DNA of 14,959 nucleotides, taken from an uncultured Caulobacterales bacterium. GTDB lineage: Bacteria > Pseudomonadota > Alphaproteobacteria > Caulobacterales > Maricaulaceae. The translations under genes and the position numbers were made by a program. The DNA lies in contig CALLME010000047.1 of the NCBI GenBank assembly GCA_938007945.1, positions 1 to 14,959 on the forward strand, in the 5' to 3' direction. Below the pieces are notes generated by a model, which was given only the letters and a program-made list of their open reading frames with translations, had not been told where the DNA came from and did not search any database. Of this stretch, positions 13,429 to 14,959 are shown in pieces (within the stretch, counting starts at the first letter, position 1; each line of letters begins with the position of its first letter).

Positions 13429-13968
13429 CTATTTCGGCGCGAGCACCATGACCATCATCCGGCCTTCGGTTTTTGGGGCAAATTCGACTTTGGCGATATC
13501 TTCAAAATCTTCGCGGACACGTTCAAGCAAATCTGTGCCGCGGTCCATATGCGCCATTTCACGACCCCGAAAACGGATAGTGACCTTCACCTTATCCCCG
13601 CGGTCAAAGAATTTTTGCATAGCTTTTGCTTTGACACCGTAATCATGGGTGTCGATATTGGGCCGCATCTTAATCTCTTTTAGCGCTTGTGTGCGCTGAT
13701 TTTTGCGGTTGGCCGCTTTCTTCTTTTGGTTCTCAAAGCGAAGTTTACCGTAGTCCAGCACTTTACAGACAGGGGTTTTGCCAGGCCCAACTTCGACCAA
13801 ATCAAGCCCCGCAGCGCGCGCGGCGGCAAGGGCAACATCAAGGTCGACCACGCCTTTTTTTTCTCCGTCTTCTAGAATGAGAAGGACTTTGGGGTCAGTA
13901 ATATCCCGATTAATGCGGGGGCCTTTTGCCTTTTGAGCAGGGGCGGCAGCCATTGGACGTCTAGCGAT
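13429..13968 (-). CDS. infC: Translation initiation factor IF-3, probable AUC start
   Basis: IF-3 keeps 30S and 50S subunits apart and checks the start codon and initiator tRNA. The N-terminal domain ([20 protein letters not shown]), the linker helix ([18 protein letters not shown]) and the C-terminal domain ([28 protein letters not shown]) are all present. The first ATG (13951-13953) is 23 bases from AGGAG (13977-13981), too far to be used well. ATC at 13966-13968 has an ideal spacing of eight bases, giving 179 residues that begin M(ATC)-ARRPMAAAP. The added RRP resembles the MRRPF opening I recall from rhizobial IF-3. E. coli infC starts with the rare AUU and is autoregulated through it, so an AUC start fits the gene. 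From the ATG the protein would have 174 residues. Confidence 0.93.
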   Translation of the reverse strand: MARRPMAAAPAQKAKGPRINRDITDPKVLLILEDGEKKGVVDLDVALAAARAAGLDLVEVGPGKTPVCKVLDYGKLRFENQKKKAANRKNQRTQALKEIKMRPNIDTHDYGVKAKAMQKFFDRGDKVKVTIRFRGREMAHMDRGTDLLERVREDFEDIAKVEFAPKTEGRMMVMVLAPK

Positions 13969-13976
13969 GCTGAATT

Positions 13977-13981
13977 CTCCT
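13977..13981 (-). promoter_or_regulatory. Shine-Dalgarno sequence deciding the infC start
   Basis: AGGAG on the minus strand, eight bases before ATC (13966-13968) and 23 before the first ATG. It is the only good ribosome-binding site in the leader. Confidence 0.7.
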
Positions 13982-14055
13982 ATATTGTTTCAAGCGAGCA
14001 CTGATATGGGCTAAATTAGCCTAATTTTCAAGTCTTACGCGCCTGTAATTGGCGC

Positions 14056-14959
14056 TTATTCGGATATAAGACGCCTGTAAACGTCTAAAGTTGCGCTGCA
14101 CATAGCCTGATTCGTAAATTTACTGCGCGCGCGAGCCTGCGCAGGCGCGGCAAAAGCTGTGGCTTGGTCAGGACGCATAGCGCTTAAAGTCGTGATTTGG
14201 TCGTGCAAACTCTCAATATCGGAGGGTTTAGCAAATAAACCGAGCGGCGGCTTCCCGATCCCGCCGTCTAAAATCTCAAGAGAACCGCCATGTGCCGTGG
14301 CAATTACGGGCACCCCCATGGCGCAGGCCTCTGCCGTAACGCGGCCAAAGGCTTCGGGATCCGTGGACGCAGAAAGCGCGCCAAAACTGGCCGCATAAGC
14401 TGCGGCCATGTCGCTATGCGGCGGTGCAATGAGAATGCGTGCATCCGTTTGTGCGATAAGCGACTTAAGCTCAGACACATAAGCGTCCCGCCCTTGCGCG
14501 TCGCCTTGGATAACCAGGGTGATGCCTTTTATACCGTTCATCGCTTTAATCGCTATATCTTGACCTTTCCAGCGGGTAAGCCGCCCTGGCAAAAGCAGCA
14601 CACGGTCTGATGGTTCTACGCCCCAATGGGCGCGCAGGGCGGCAATACGCACTTGCGGTATATCTATAGTGAATTGAGTCAAATCTACGCCGCGCGGGAT
14701 AGCTATAATCCGATCCGCCGCTTTGCCGTGTTCTTTTATAATATGGGCTTTGGTATATTCCGAATTAGCAATGACCAAGTCGCCGCGCGCCATGACTGAA
14801 TTATAGTGTCGTTTCAGGGCATTCCCCGCATTATAAATCCCGTGGTAAGTCGTGAGAAAATGCGCGCCCGTTTTACGCGCCGCCCACTTAGCCGGATAGG
14901 CAGGTGCGCGAGAGCGAGCATGCACGATATCAATGTCATGCGCCTCAATAAGACTTGCC
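14056..14959 (-). CDS. Glycosyltransferase family 4 protein, N-terminal end missing
   Basis: About 300 residues are visible. The frame stays open to the window edge (ASLIEAHDIDIVHARSRAPA), so the true start lies beyond 14959 and the GTG at 14923-14925 is internal. The GT-B fold shows HARSRAPAYPAKWAARKTG and TTYHGIYN in the acceptor half, ANSEYTKAHI and PRGVDLTQF at the hinge, LLPGRLTRWKGQDIAIKA at the start of the donor half, and DPEAFGRVTAEACAMGVPVIA with the E-x7-E motif of GT4 retaining enzymes. It probably transfers a sugar from a nucleotide donor during envelope polysaccharide or lipopolysaccharide synthesis; donor and acceptor cannot be told. infC follows on the same strand after a gap of about 87 bases. 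Confidence 0.92.
   Translation of the reverse strand, partial: ASLIEAHDIDIVHARSRAPAYPAKWAARKTGAHFLTTYHGIYNAGNALKRHYNSVMARGDLVIANSEYTKAHIIKEHGKAADRIIAIPRGVDLTQFTIDIPQVRIAALRAHWGVEPSDRVLLLPGRLTRWKGQDIAIKAMNGIKGITLVIQGDAQGRDAYVSELKSLIAQTDARILIAPPHSDMAAAYAASFGALSASTDPEAFGRVTAEACAMGVPVIATAHGGSLEILDGGIGKPPLGLFAKPSDIESLHDQITTLSAMRPDQATAFAAPAQARARSKFTNQAMCSATLDVYRRLISE

Noticed and set aside
14035..14055. GCGCC/GGCGC hairpin just after the glycosyltransferase stop as a terminator
   Set aside because: The stem has five pairs and no T run follows on the minus strand, so termination is not supported.
1..14959. CRISPR arrays, tRNA genes, rRNA, insertion sequences, toxin-antitoxin or phage genes
   Set aside because: No repeat-spacer pattern, cloverleaf, transposase or related motif was seen on reading both strands.

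Overview
The window looks like a chromosomal stretch of an alphaproteobacterium of moderate G+C, most likely a stalked or budding relative of Caulobacter (Hyphomonadaceae/Maricaulales type). The grounds are an FzlA-type division protein ending in HYRDLDF, a PodJ-like polarity-protein architecture, a full-consensus CtrA box, and alphaproteobacterial forms of IF-3, L35 and L20. The genus assignment is an inference. I see no insertion sequence, phage gene, CRISPR array, tRNA or rRNA.

Left part (1-4360, minus strand): a beta-oxidation operon read right to left. It runs from a MerR-family regulator through a 596-residue acyl-CoA dehydrogenase (DmdC-like), a small low-G+C exported protein of unknown function, and a 392-residue long-chain-type acyl-CoA dehydrogenase, to a thiolase cut by the window edge. 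A perfect 14-bp palindrome of the ACGT-N2-ACGT kind sits in the presumed promoter of the regulator and suggests LiuR-like autoregulation.

Middle part (4485-10266, plus strand): three genes that look tied to the cell envelope and division. They are an exported protein of unknown family with a Pro/Glu-rich repeat linker, a 1012-residue inner-membrane protein, and an FzlA-like GST-fold protein. The membrane protein has a histone-H1-like Lys-rich tail, a long coiled coil, one membrane span, periplasmic Sel1 repeats and a peptidoglycan-binding domain. A TTAA-N7-TTAAC CtrA box, a GANTC site and a strong hairpin precede the large gene. A degenerate CtrA box precedes the FzlA gene. This group is the most promising part of the window for undescribed biology: it could connect nucleoid, inner membrane and peptidoglycan under cell-cycle control.

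Right part (10282-14959): housekeeping genes. There is a small four-span DUF4345-like membrane protein (minus), then rpmI-rplT with a structured leader, an intergenic stem-loop and a clear terminator (plus). An MGMT/ATL-fold protein lacking the acceptor cysteine (plus) converges on a cyclopropane-fatty-acid synthase (minus). Last come infC (minus), whose Shine-Dalgarno sequence points to an AUC start, and a GT4 glycosyltransferase cut by the window edge (minus). infC lies about 1.9 kb from rplT on the opposite strand, not in the infC-rpmI-rplT operon seen in many bacteria.
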